64,000 nt of DNA from Renibacterium sp. GTDB lineage: Bacteria > Actinomycetota > Actinomycetes > Actinomycetales > Micrococcaceae. The notes under the pieces were generated by a model. That model made no database searches. It had not been told where the DNA came from and worked only from the letters and a program-made list of their open reading frames with translations. The stretch covers positions 186,001-250,000 of the forward strand of contig JAFOLH010000008.1 in the NCBI GenBank assembly GCA_017419405.1. Reading direction: 5' to 3'. The position numbers and the translations under genes were made by a program. Each line of letters begins with the position of its first letter. The stretch's first letter is position 1. Positions 8,754 to 15,388 of this stretch are shown one piece after another.

Positions 8754-9320
8754 ATGAACAAAATCGCAAAAGCCGGTATTGCCGCCGGCATTGCGGGTTT
8801 GCTCCTGCTGGGGGGTGGAACCACCTGGGCCCTGTGGCAGGACAACAAGACCATAGACGCCGGCCAGGTAGCCACCGGCCAGCTCAAACTCGCACTTGGC
8901 GCCGCTGGCACCTGGAAAGACGTCTCGGCTGACGTCACCGGGGCCCCGACCATCGACATGAGCACTTTCAAGCTCGTCCCCGGGGATACCGTGAAGTTCA
9001 CCCAGAACGTCACGATCACCGCGGATGGAAAGAACCTCAAGGGTTCGCTGACGATCGATCCGACGTCGGTGAATGCCGCAATTCCGGCTGCCTGGCAGCC
9101 CTACGTCACCGTGACCATCGTGCCGGAGAACATTCCCGCAGGCCTGACCAACACCGGAGGGGTGCTCAGTTTCGCCGCACCGGGCAGTTACAGCTTCGGG
9201 GTGGGCGTCACGGTCGCCTTCGCGAAAGGGACCGGAGCTTCCGGGACGGACGACGAAACCATCGAGAACCAGAACGCCAATCTCAGTGGCCTGGTCCTCA
9301 CGCTTGTCCAGACCCGCTAG
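8754..9320 (+). CDS. Exported protein with SipW-dependent-type signal peptide (TasA/CalY-like)
   Basis: The 188-residue protein begins with a short positive stretch (MNKIAKAG), a hydrophobic core of about 18 residues, and then ALWQDNKTIDAGQVATGQL. This is the alternate-type (SipW-dependent) signal peptide pattern seen in TasA/camelysin-like proteins. The rest is a beta-rich domain with TVKFTQNVTITADGKNLKG, likely a fibre or surface protein. The ATG at 8754 is preferred because GAGGA lies 7 bases before it and Lys residues directly precede the core; a GTG at 8712 is in frame but has no clear ribosome-binding site. It is first in an operon with two further substrates and two signal peptidases. 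The exact function, for example fibre subunit, is inference. Confidence 0.85.
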   Translation: MNKIAKAGIAAGIAGLLLLGGGTTWALWQDNKTIDAGQVATGQLKLALGAAGTWKDVSADVTGAPTIDMSTFKLVPGDTVKFTQNVTITADGKNLKGSLTIDPTSVNAAIPAAWQPYVTVTIVPENIPAGLTNTGGVLSFAAPGSYSFGVGVTVAFAKGTGASGTDDETIENQNANLSGLVLTLVQTR

Positions 9321-9340
9321 TCCTCCGGAGCCGTCGGGCT

Positions 9341-9916
9341 ATGCGCAAGCGTTGGATTTTTGCCTCGGTAGCGGCTGTTTCGGGGTTCCTGATCGCAGGG
9401 ACCGCCGGAACGGCCGCTCTTTGGCGTGACCAAGGCACGATCAACCCGGGCACCGTGAGCATCGGTTCATTGGTCTTGCTCAACGGGGACCAGACCAGCC
9501 AGGTCAAGAATTTCCAACTCGACGCCTTCGGTTCGACGGCGCTCGCCCCGGGTACCGGGCGGCAAGCCCCGGTGGTGGTGAAGAACGGGGGCAGCACGCC
9601 GTTCAGTTTGGATATGAGCGGCATTTCCGCAACCCCTACCGGACAGGGATCATTGCTGCTGGGTTCGTTCACGGTGACGGTCGCGCAAGTCGACTCGGTC
9701 ACCAGCTGTCCGGCGGGAGTAGCGAGTCCGGTGGGGCAGCAGCTCTATCAGGGGCCGCAGCAGAGCAGCGCCCGGTTCAGCAGCCAGCCGCGGCTGGCTG
9801 CCGGAGCCTCGTTGGTGCTCTGCCTGCAAGGGAGCTTGGGCAGCAATGCGCCGCAGGCCTCCGGTGGCTCCGGGTTCCAGTTGTCCTTCGGCTTCCGAGC
9901 GGACCAAGTCCGATGA
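9341..9916 (+). CDS. Exported protein with SipW-dependent-type signal peptide, second paralogue-like substrate
   Basis: The 191-residue protein starts MRKRWIFASVAAVSGFLIAG followed by TAALWRDQGTINPGTVSIGS. It thus repeats the W-x-D then G-x4-G pattern of the first gene's signal region. The mature part is Ser/Gly/Gln-rich with two Cys (VTSCPAG and LVLCLQG) that could form a disulfide. It starts 20 bases after the previous gene. Its last four bases overlap the start of the signal peptidase gene (ATGA), which suggests coupled synthesis of substrate and processing enzyme. The mature domain has no recognised enzymatic motif and is presumably structural. Confidence 0.82.
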   Translation: MRKRWIFASVAAVSGFLIAGTAGTAALWRDQGTINPGTVSIGSLVLLNGDQTSQVKNFQLDAFGSTALAPGTGRQAPVVVKNGGSTPFSLDMSGISATPTGQGSLLLGSFTVTVAQVDSVTSCPAGVASPVGQQLYQGPQQSSARFSSQPRLAAGASLVLCLQGSLGSNAPQASGGSGFQLSFGFRADQVR

Positions 9917-10545
9917 CCGCGGTCGAACTGCGTCGCCGGGCGCTGCGGGGCCGGCCGGAGCCGGCTGGCGCTGCGGGACCGGGTACCGGCCGGCATCGGC
10001 GGGCCGCCGGGGCCGGGATGTTCTGGTGGATCGGCCAGATTGCTTCCTGGCTGTTCTTGTTCCTGGTCCTGGCCGTGCTCGCGGTGCTCATCGTGGTGCC
10101 CCGGGTGGCCGGGGCGGAGAGCTACACCGTGCTCACCGGTTCGATGTCGCCGGGCATCCAGCCCGGTGACCTGGTGGTGGTCAAGCCGGTTGCCGCGGAT
10201 CAAGTGGCGATCGGTTCGGTGGTGACTTACCAACTGGTTTCCGGGCAATCCGAGGTGGTGACCCACCGGGTCGTCGGGATGTCGATCGGCACTGACGGGA
10301 GCCAGCGGTTCGTCACCCAGGGCGATGCCAACAACGCCCCGGACGCCGAGCCGGTGCGGCCGGTGCAATTGCGCGGGGTGCTCTGGTACACCGTGCCGTT
10401 GCTGGGCTACCTGAACACGGTGATCAACGGGCAACTGCACATGGTGCTCCTGGTCCTGGCGGTCACCGCATTATTGGGCTACGCGGCGGCAATGCTGTTC
10501 GGTGCTTGGCGCGACTGGCGCCGACGGCACGAGGTGCTGCGATGA
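9913..10545 (+). CDS. Signal peptidase I, ER/SipW type
   Basis: The 210-residue membrane protease has a basic, Ala/Gly-rich N-terminal tail, one helix at about residues 38-62, and then the catalytic Ser77 in LTGSMSPGI. His118 in VVTHRVV replaces the Lys of bacterial-type enzymes, which defines the S26B (SipW/ER) group. Asp138 follows in QGDANNAPD. A second helix lies near the C-terminus (about 170-195), followed by a basic end. It should cleave the alternate signal peptides of the neighbouring secreted proteins at the outer face of the membrane. It overlaps the preceding and following genes by 4 bases each (ATGA). Confidence 0.93.
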   Translation: MTAVELRRRALRGRPEPAGAAGPGTGRHRRAAGAGMFWWIGQIASWLFLFLVLAVLAVLIVVPRVAGAESYTVLTGSMSPGIQPGDLVVVKPVAADQVAIGSVVTYQLVSGQSEVVTHRVVGMSIGTDGSQRFVTQGDANNAPDAEPVRPVQLRGVLWYTVPLLGYLNTVINGQLHMVLLVLAVTALLGYAAAMLFGAWRDWRRRHEVLR

Positions 10546-11306
10546 TCCGCCGGGTATTGCGGCCGTTGGCCGTGCTTTCCCTCGTGTTCGGCAGCTTGAT
10601 CGGCGGATTCGTCCCGGCGGCACAGGCCGCCGGGGAACTCGAGTTGAGCGCCGACGGGGTCCACTGGGGGCAGGATCTGCCGGCGTCGATTTTCGATCTG
10701 AGCCAGAAGCTGGTCCCCGGGGAGAGCCATAGCGCCGAGCTCTGGGTCCGCAACGGCGGGCAGTCCGCGGCAGAACTCAGTGCCAAGGTGACTGCGCCGA
10801 GTTGGCAGGGCTTGATCGCCGACGGCACGGTGCAGTTGCGCGCTTCGACCGCCGACGGCGACCGTTTGCTGGGCAGCGCCGGTACGGTTCTGTTCCCGCT
10901 TCCGGCAGGGCAGAGCAAACATTTCACCTTGAAGATCGCGCTCACCGCCGGTGCCGGGAACCAGGCCGAGCTGCAGAGTTTCCCGGCGGGGTTCGAGCTG
11001 AGTCTGCGGCAGAGCGCTGCCGGCCCCAACGCGAACGCCGAGGCCAAAGCGAACGCCGATGCCAAAGCGAATGCCGATGCCAGCTCGAACGCGAATGCGA
11101 GCGTGAACGCGGCGGCTGCGTCGAACGCCGCAGTCAGCGGCGCCGATTCCCGCGGCCTGCCGGGTGCGGAAGGGCCGCAACTGCCGACCACCGGCTTCCC
11201 CGCGATCGGCCTGTCGATCCTGGTCCTGGCGGCGATCATGGTTGCTGCGGGCAGCGGGATGCAGCTTCTGGGCCGACGGAACAAACCCCTTGAGAGGACC
11301 GAATGA
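10542..11306 (+). CDS. LPxTG-type cell-wall-anchored protein with Ala/Asn-rich stalk
   Basis: The 254-residue protein has a conventional signal peptide (about residues 1-29, ending in AQA). A beta-sandwich-like ectodomain with VPGESHSAELWVRNGG follows. Then comes a low-complexity stretch (about 160-195) of repeats like KANADA and SSNANAS, and LPTTG at about 214-218. A hydrophobic helix and a short basic tail complete a sortase sorting signal. It would be linked covalently to peptidoglycan. The ATG at 10542 overlaps the signal peptidase stop. Lying between two SipW-type units, it may serve as the wall anchor for the exported proteins; that role is inference. The stalk DNA shows short imperfect tandem repeats (about 11030-11110). 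Confidence 0.85.
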   Translation: MIRRVLRPLAVLSLVFGSLIGGFVPAAQAAGELELSADGVHWGQDLPASIFDLSQKLVPGESHSAELWVRNGGQSAAELSAKVTAPSWQGLIADGTVQLRASTADGDRLLGSAGTVLFPLPAGQSKHFTLKIALTAGAGNQAELQSFPAGFELSLRQSAAGPNANAEAKANADAKANADASSNANASVNAAAASNAAVSGADSRGLPGAEGPQLPTTGFPAIGLSILVLAAIMVAAGSGMQLLGRRNKPLERTE

Positions 11307-11902
11307 GCAAGCACGTCTCGCCGACAACACCCTGGTACCGCGGCCTGTCCGCCAGGGTGCGGGCACTGCTCGCCTTGGGCATGGTGCTGGGTCTGGGCGT
11401 GGTCGGGACGTTGGCCGCCTGGCAGGACACCAGCGCAGTGACATCCGGGACTTTCGTGGCGGGGTCCGTGGATCTCTCGCTGCGCCAGGGATCAGCCAGC
11501 AGTGATGGCGCCGTGGGCACGAACACCGCTTACTCGTTCAGCGATTTCAACGGCACCGGAATCGCCCCCGGCGGCGTCGGGGTATTCAAACCGCTGCTGG
11601 TCCGGAACAACGGCACGCTCAACTTCGGTTACCAGATCGCGGTGACCGGGACCGGGACCCTGGTCGAAGACCCGGCCGGGCTGAACATCGGAATCTACGT
11701 CAGTCCGACCTGCACCGCGACCACGACCGCCGGGCAGATCTACAGCGGGAAGATCGGCGGAGCCGCGACTGCGGTCCGTTCGCTGGCCGCCGCCGGTACC
11801 GAGCAACTCTGCGTCCGTGGCTGGCTGGACGCCGCAGCGCCGAGCACGCTGCAGAACCAGACCGGTGTGATCGTCTTCAACTTCAGCGCAGTGCAGAATT
11901 GA
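11303..11902 (+). CDS. Exported protein with SipW-dependent-type signal peptide, third substrate
   Basis: The 199-residue protein has a longer N-terminal cytosolic part (about 24 residues) and a hydrophobic core VRALLALGMVLGLGVVG. The cleavage-region signature TLAAWQDTSAVTSGTFVAGS follows. The mature domain is beta-rich with two Cys (SPTCTATTT and EQLCVRGW). It is the third protein with this signal type in the operon, and most like the second. Its ATG overlaps the LPxTG gene stop and its own stop overlaps the next start (ATTGA). It is likely a fibre-like surface subunit, as for TasA/camelysin relatives. Confidence 0.82.
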   Translation: MSKHVSPTTPWYRGLSARVRALLALGMVLGLGVVGTLAAWQDTSAVTSGTFVAGSVDLSLRQGSASSDGAVGTNTAYSFSDFNGTGIAPGGVGVFKPLLVRNNGTLNFGYQIAVTGTGTLVEDPAGLNIGIYVSPTCTATTTAGQIYSGKIGGAATAVRSLAAAGTEQLCVRGWLDAAAPSTLQNQTGVIVFNFSAVQN

Positions 11903-13014
11903 CCGGAACGCCTGCAATGCACCCGGATTCCACGATCCTCCAGGGCCGCCGCAGCACGGCCGGGGCCAGGCCGCGCCGGGCCGGGATGGCTGCGGGCCGG
12001 AGACTCCGGGAGGTCCTGCTCACCGCCGGGGCAGCGGCCGGTCTGCTGTGCCTGCTTGCGGCTGCGGCGGCGATGCTGTTCGGCATCACACCGGTGATTT
12101 TCCGTTCCGGCTCGATGGCTCCCGCGATCGACACCGGTGCTCTTGCGTTGACCCGTCCCGTGCCGGTGGCCGAGATCCGGCCCGGCGACGTGGTCAGCGT
12201 CTTCAACTCCGGCGGGCAGCGGATCACGCACCGGATGGTCGAGGTGGTTGCCGCGCCGCCCGGCTCCACCCGGCAGTTGATCCTCAAGGGCGATGCGAAT
12301 GCGTTGCCCGACCCGCAGCCGTATTCGGCCGAAAAGGTGGACCGGGTGTTCTTCGCGGTCAACGGACTCGGCTATCCGGTGGCCTTCCTGCAGACCCCTT
12401 GGGCAATCTTCGCCGGCGGACTGATCGCCGGAGGGCTGATCTTCATCGCGTTCCGGCCGGTGCGGAAAACGCCGGCGGCAACCACCGGGGCCCTGGTGCT
12501 CCTGCTGGTTCCGCTGGCGGCATTCTGCTTCAGCGGCTCCGGCCAGGCCACCTTGGCCGCATTCACCGATTCCAGCGTGGCCACTGGCGGAACGCTGCGC
12601 AGCGCCAGGCTTCTGGACATCACCGGAGGCATCGGCTGCACCGAGACCACCCCGAACGCCACGATCACTTGGAACCCGGCGCCGTTCCTGCCGCCGGAAG
12701 GCAGCTATGCGCTGCAAATCGTCCGGTTGAAGACCGATGGGACGACGGAAGTGATGGGCTATGCGGGCACCGCCGCCGGGATCACCAATTACACGTTCAC
12801 CCCGGCCGGCGCGTTGCTGGGCCTGCTGAGCGGACCGACCACCTTCCGGATCAACATCTTCTCAGTGCTGGTCTCCGGCGGTGGACTGGTCAACTCGGCC
12901 GGATCCAACATCCTCTGGTCCTCGCCGGTCGCCACGGTGGGCAACCGGACGATCCTCAATTATCCCGGGATTCTGCTCGGCCTCGCCGCGCACGTCGCCT
13001 GCAACCCGAACTGA
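11899..13014 (+). CDS. Signal peptidase I (ER/SipW type) fused to a substrate-like exported domain
   Basis: The 371-residue protein has a peptidase half with Ser72 in RSGSMAPAI, His111 in RITHRMV and Asp132 in KGDANALPD, and helices at about 40-62 and 165-187. A third hydrophobic stretch (about 195-212) follows and runs into ATLAAFTDSSVATGGTLRS. This resembles the signal-peptide boundary of the upstream substrate (TLAAWQDTSAVTSGTF). About 150 residues of beta-rich sequence then end in two Cys-containing segments (GIGCTETT and HVACNPN). The TTG at 11899 overlaps the previous stop; an ATG at 11917 is an alternative. The enzyme call is firm, while the idea that the tail is a fused or self-processed substrate is inference. 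Confidence 0.85.
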   Translation: MTGTPAMHPDSTILQGRRSTAGARPRRAGMAAGRRLREVLLTAGAAAGLLCLLAAAAAMLFGITPVIFRSGSMAPAIDTGALALTRPVPVAEIRPGDVVSVFNSGGQRITHRMVEVVAAPPGSTRQLILKGDANALPDPQPYSAEKVDRVFFAVNGLGYPVAFLQTPWAIFAGGLIAGGLIFIAFRPVRKTPAATTGALVLLLVPLAAFCFSGSGQATLAAFTDSSVATGGTLRSARLLDITGGIGCTETTPNATITWNPAPFLPPEGSYALQIVRLKTDGTTEVMGYAGTAAGITNYTFTPAGALLGLLSGPTTFRINIFSVLVSGGGLVNSAGSNILWSSPVATVGNRTILNYPGILLGLAAHVACNPN

Positions 13015-13049
13015 ACTGCAACCCGAACTGAGCTGCATCCCGAACTGAA
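12999..13049 (+). repeat. Three 17-bp direct repeats across the stop codon of the fused signal peptidase
   Basis: The unit CTGCAACCCGAACTGAA occurs at 12999-13015, 13016-13032 (last base G) and 13033-13049 (A to T at position 6). The first copy contains the TGA stop of the gene. A partial fourth copy (CTGAAC) follows. This is a small tandem duplication, possibly formed by replication slippage, in the 64-base spacer before the nhaA stop. Confidence 0.85.
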
Positions 13050-13078
13050 CTGAACGCCGTCGGCCCGGGCAACCGGGT

Positions 13079-14389
13079 TCAGTCGTCCTTTTCGTTGAAC
13101 ACGTCCGGGATCCCGTCGCCGTCGGCGTCGACCGACTCCAACTCTTCGAGCTTCCGGTAGTGCTTGTTGCGCAATCGGAGGATCACCGTGGCGATCAGTG
13201 CGGCCAACAGCGAACCGGTCAGGATCGCCACCTTGGCGTGGTCATTGTGCGGCGAATCCGCACCGAAGGCGAGCTCGCTGATCAACAGCGAAACCGTGAA
13301 ACCGATGCCGGCCAGGATCGCCAGCCCGAGCACATCGATCCAGGACAAGCCGTCGCCGAGCGTGCACCTGGTGAACTTGGTGATCAGGAAGGTGGCACCG
13401 AAAATGCCGATCGCCTTGCCCAGAATCAGCGCTGTGACGATGCCGATCGAGACCGAGTCGGTCAGCGAGGCGGTGAAACCCGACCAGCCGCCGATCGCCA
13501 CGCCGGCGGAGAAGAAGGCGAAGATCGGCACTGCTATGCCGGCCGAAACCGGTCGGATCCGATGCTCGAAATGCTCGGCCAGACCGGGCCCGTTTTCCGG
13601 CGTCCGGTCCTTGCGCAGCACCGGAACCGCGAAGGCCAGCAGCACCCCGGCCACCGTGGCGTGCACTCCGGATTCGTGCACCAGCACCCAGGTGATGATC
13701 GCCAGCGGCACCAGCAAGTACCAGCTGCGGATCCGCTTCTGCACCAACCAGGTGAACAGCGCCAACGGGATCAATGCCATCGCCAGGTACTGCGGTTGGA
13801 GGTTGTGCGGGTAGAAGACCGCGATGATCGTGATCGCGATCAGATCGTCGACCACGGCCAGGGTCAGCAGGAAGGTACGCAGCGCGGAGGGCAGATGCGT
13901 GCTGATCACCGCGAGCACGGCCAGTGCGAAGGCGATGTCGGTGGCGGTCGGGATCGCCCAGCCGTTGAGCACTTCGGCGCCGCCGTTGAAGTTGATCACC
14001 ACATAGATCAACGCCGGAACCAGCACGCCGCCGATCGCCGCGGCAATCGGCACCAGAGCCCGGTCGAATTTGCGGAGATCGCCGGCGACGAATTCGCGTT
14101 TGAGCTCCAAACCGGCGACGAAGAAGAAGATCGCGAGCAGCCCGTCCGAGGCCCATTTGCCCAAACTCAAGGTCAGGTTCAAACCGAAAAGGTCGAAGCC
14201 GACCTTTGCATCCCGGAGCGCGAAGTAGCCTTCGGCCGCGGGAGAGTTCGCCCAGATCAGCGCGGCAACGGTGGCCAACAGCAGCAATGCACCGCCGACG
14301 GTTTCCTTGCGGAGGATCGCGGTGACGCGCAAATGCTCCGGGTAGGAGTTACGTCGGAAGATGTGGAAGCTGGGACGGGATGCGATCAT
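13079..14389 (-). CDS. nhaA: Na+/H+ antiporter NhaA
   Basis: NhaA is an inner-membrane antiporter that exports Na+ in exchange for protons. The 436 residues have about 12 hydrophobic segments. Family motifs are present: [30 protein letters not shown] with the ion-site Asp, and [10 protein letters not shown] with the paired Asp residues needed for transport. The C-terminus is an Asp-rich tail ([19 protein letters not shown]) that resembles a calcium-binding or thrombospondin type 3-like motif and is unusual for NhaA. It is transcribed towards the signal peptidase operon. Confidence 0.94.
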   Translation of the reverse strand: MIASRPSFHIFRRNSYPEHLRVTAILRKETVGGALLLLATVAALIWANSPAAEGYFALRDAKVGFDLFGLNLTLSLGKWASDGLLAIFFFVAGLELKREFVAGDLRKFDRALVPIAAAIGGVLVPALIYVVINFNGGAEVLNGWAIPTATDIAFALAVLAVISTHLPSALRTFLLTLAVVDDLIAITIIAVFYPHNLQPQYLAMALIPLALFTWLVQKRIRSWYLLVPLAIITWVLVHESGVHATVAGVLLAFAVPVLRKDRTPENGPGLAEHFEHRIRPVSAGIAVPIFAFFSAGVAIGGWSGFTASLTDSVSIGIVTALILGKAIGIFGATFLITKFTRCTLGDGLSWIDVLGLAILAGIGFTVSLLISELAFGADSPHNDHAKVAILTGSLLAALIATVILRLRNKHYRKLEELESVDADGDGIPDVFNEKDD

Positions 14390-14546
14390 GGAAGATCCTC
14401 ACAGAAGACACGGCAGAAGCGATCAGAACAATGGCTGCCATCGCAGCCATGCCGACCAGACTTCCCGGCACACCGGAATCCATTTTACCCGGTTTCCCCG
14501 GGGCCGTGTGCCGCCCCCGGATCCGCGCCCGGCTGGCTGGGCCGGT
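14390..14546. other. Intergenic spacer upstream of nhaA
   Basis: This 157-base gap lies between the nhaA start and the stop of the SCO4848-like gene, both on the minus strand. It contains a C/G-rich stretch (about 14495-14535) but I see no clear promoter or hairpin. The nhaA promoter must lie here. Confidence 0.4.
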
Positions 14547-14768
14547 TCAGCCGAACAGGCTGCGAATGCCGATCACCAACGTCGCGATGCCGAGGATCAT
14601 CGAAATGCTCACCAGCATGATGTGCACCGTGAGGAACTTCGTCGGTTTGCCGGACTCGTCCCGGGCCCGGGGGTCTTTGAGCACCCGGCGCAGGAACGGC
14701 GGCCAGACGATGAGCGACCAGAGGCCGGCCAGAATCAGCACCCAGCTCAGTGCGGTGGGCAGGCTCAT
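14547..14768 (-). CDS. Small membrane protein, SCO4848 family
   Basis: The 73-residue protein has two predicted membrane helices (about residues 5-23 and 47-71) joined by a charged loop, KDPRARDESGKPTKF. The pattern WPPFLRRVLKDPRA plus a second helix with TLVIGIRSLFG matches an actinobacterial family of unknown function named after Streptomyces SCO4848. The chosen ATG overlaps the stop of the upstream DUF2505 gene by 4 bases, making a coupled pair. The longer open frame (to 15365) overlaps that gene and is rejected. Function unknown. Confidence 0.8.
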   Translation of the reverse strand: MSLPTALSWVLILAGLWSLIVWPPFLRRVLKDPRARDESGKPTKFLTVHIMLVSISMILGIATLVIGIRSLFG

Positions 14769-15259
14769 GCGTCCAGCACCTTCCGGGCTTCGCTGACCTG
14801 CAGGTTCAGCGCTTTGCCGATGGCCGGCTCCGCTGCGCTGGCGATCTTCTCGCCGAAGAACGGGATGTTGGAACTGACCGTGCCTTGCATTTCGATCGTG
14901 GTCTGCGCACCGTCCGCAGTCAGCGTCTGCACGATGCTCGCCTCCACCGGAGCCCCGGAAATCCGGGCGGTGATGGAGACCGTGCGGGAGCCGTCGGCTG
15001 CCGGGGCGGACCAGCTTTCCTGCTGATTCATGGTGAGCGTGGCGCCGACGAACTTCCGGGCGAAATCCGGCAGCCGGTCGCTGGGCACCGAGCGGGCGGC
15101 CTGAGTCTCGAACGCACCGGACAGTTCTCCGGTGAGCTGGTAGGAGACCAGGGTCCCGCCAGCTGCTTCGCTGACCTGACGGACGAAATCTTCGCTGCAG
15201 AACAGCGCGACGACGCGGTCGACGGGAGCGGGCAGGGAAGCAGTGGAGGTCAGAGCCAT
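14765..15259 (-). CDS. DUF2505 family protein (SRPBCC/START-like fold)
   Basis: The 164-residue soluble protein begins MALTSTASLPAPVDRVVALF and continues with an alternating beta pattern and a long C-terminal helix (ASAAEPAIGKALNLQVSEAR). This matches the actinobacterial DUF2505 family, which has a START/polyketide-cyclase-like ligand-binding fold. The ATG at 15259 is preceded by GAGGAG at good spacing, so the longer frame to 15307 is not needed. It is divergent from mfd and overlaps the next small membrane gene by 4 bases. The ligand is unknown. Confidence 0.82.
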   Translation of the reverse strand: MALTSTASLPAPVDRVVALFCSEDFVRQVSEAAGGTLVSYQLTGELSGAFETQAARSVPSDRLPDFARKFVGATLTMNQQESWSAPAADGSRTVSITARISGAPVEASIVQTLTADGAQTTIEMQGTVSSNIPFFGEKIASAAEPAIGKALNLQVSEARKVLDA

Positions 15260-15388
15260 GGTTCTCCTCGATAGGGATCTTCTTCCGAACCATCTTACGT
15301 GCCGCACCGCCGACGGGGGATAGGATGGGAATCATCACCCCCGGAGTTCTTGGAACTTCGGGCATTTGTGCTGTCTTTGGAGGGTTCG

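Noticed and set aside
12999-13049. Possible small CRISPR array
   Set aside because: The units are contiguous with no spacers, and there are no cas genes.
13160-14620. A 486-codon plus-strand frame opposite nhaA
   Set aside because: It is rich in Arg, Gln and Glu and has no motif; nhaA on the other strand is clear.
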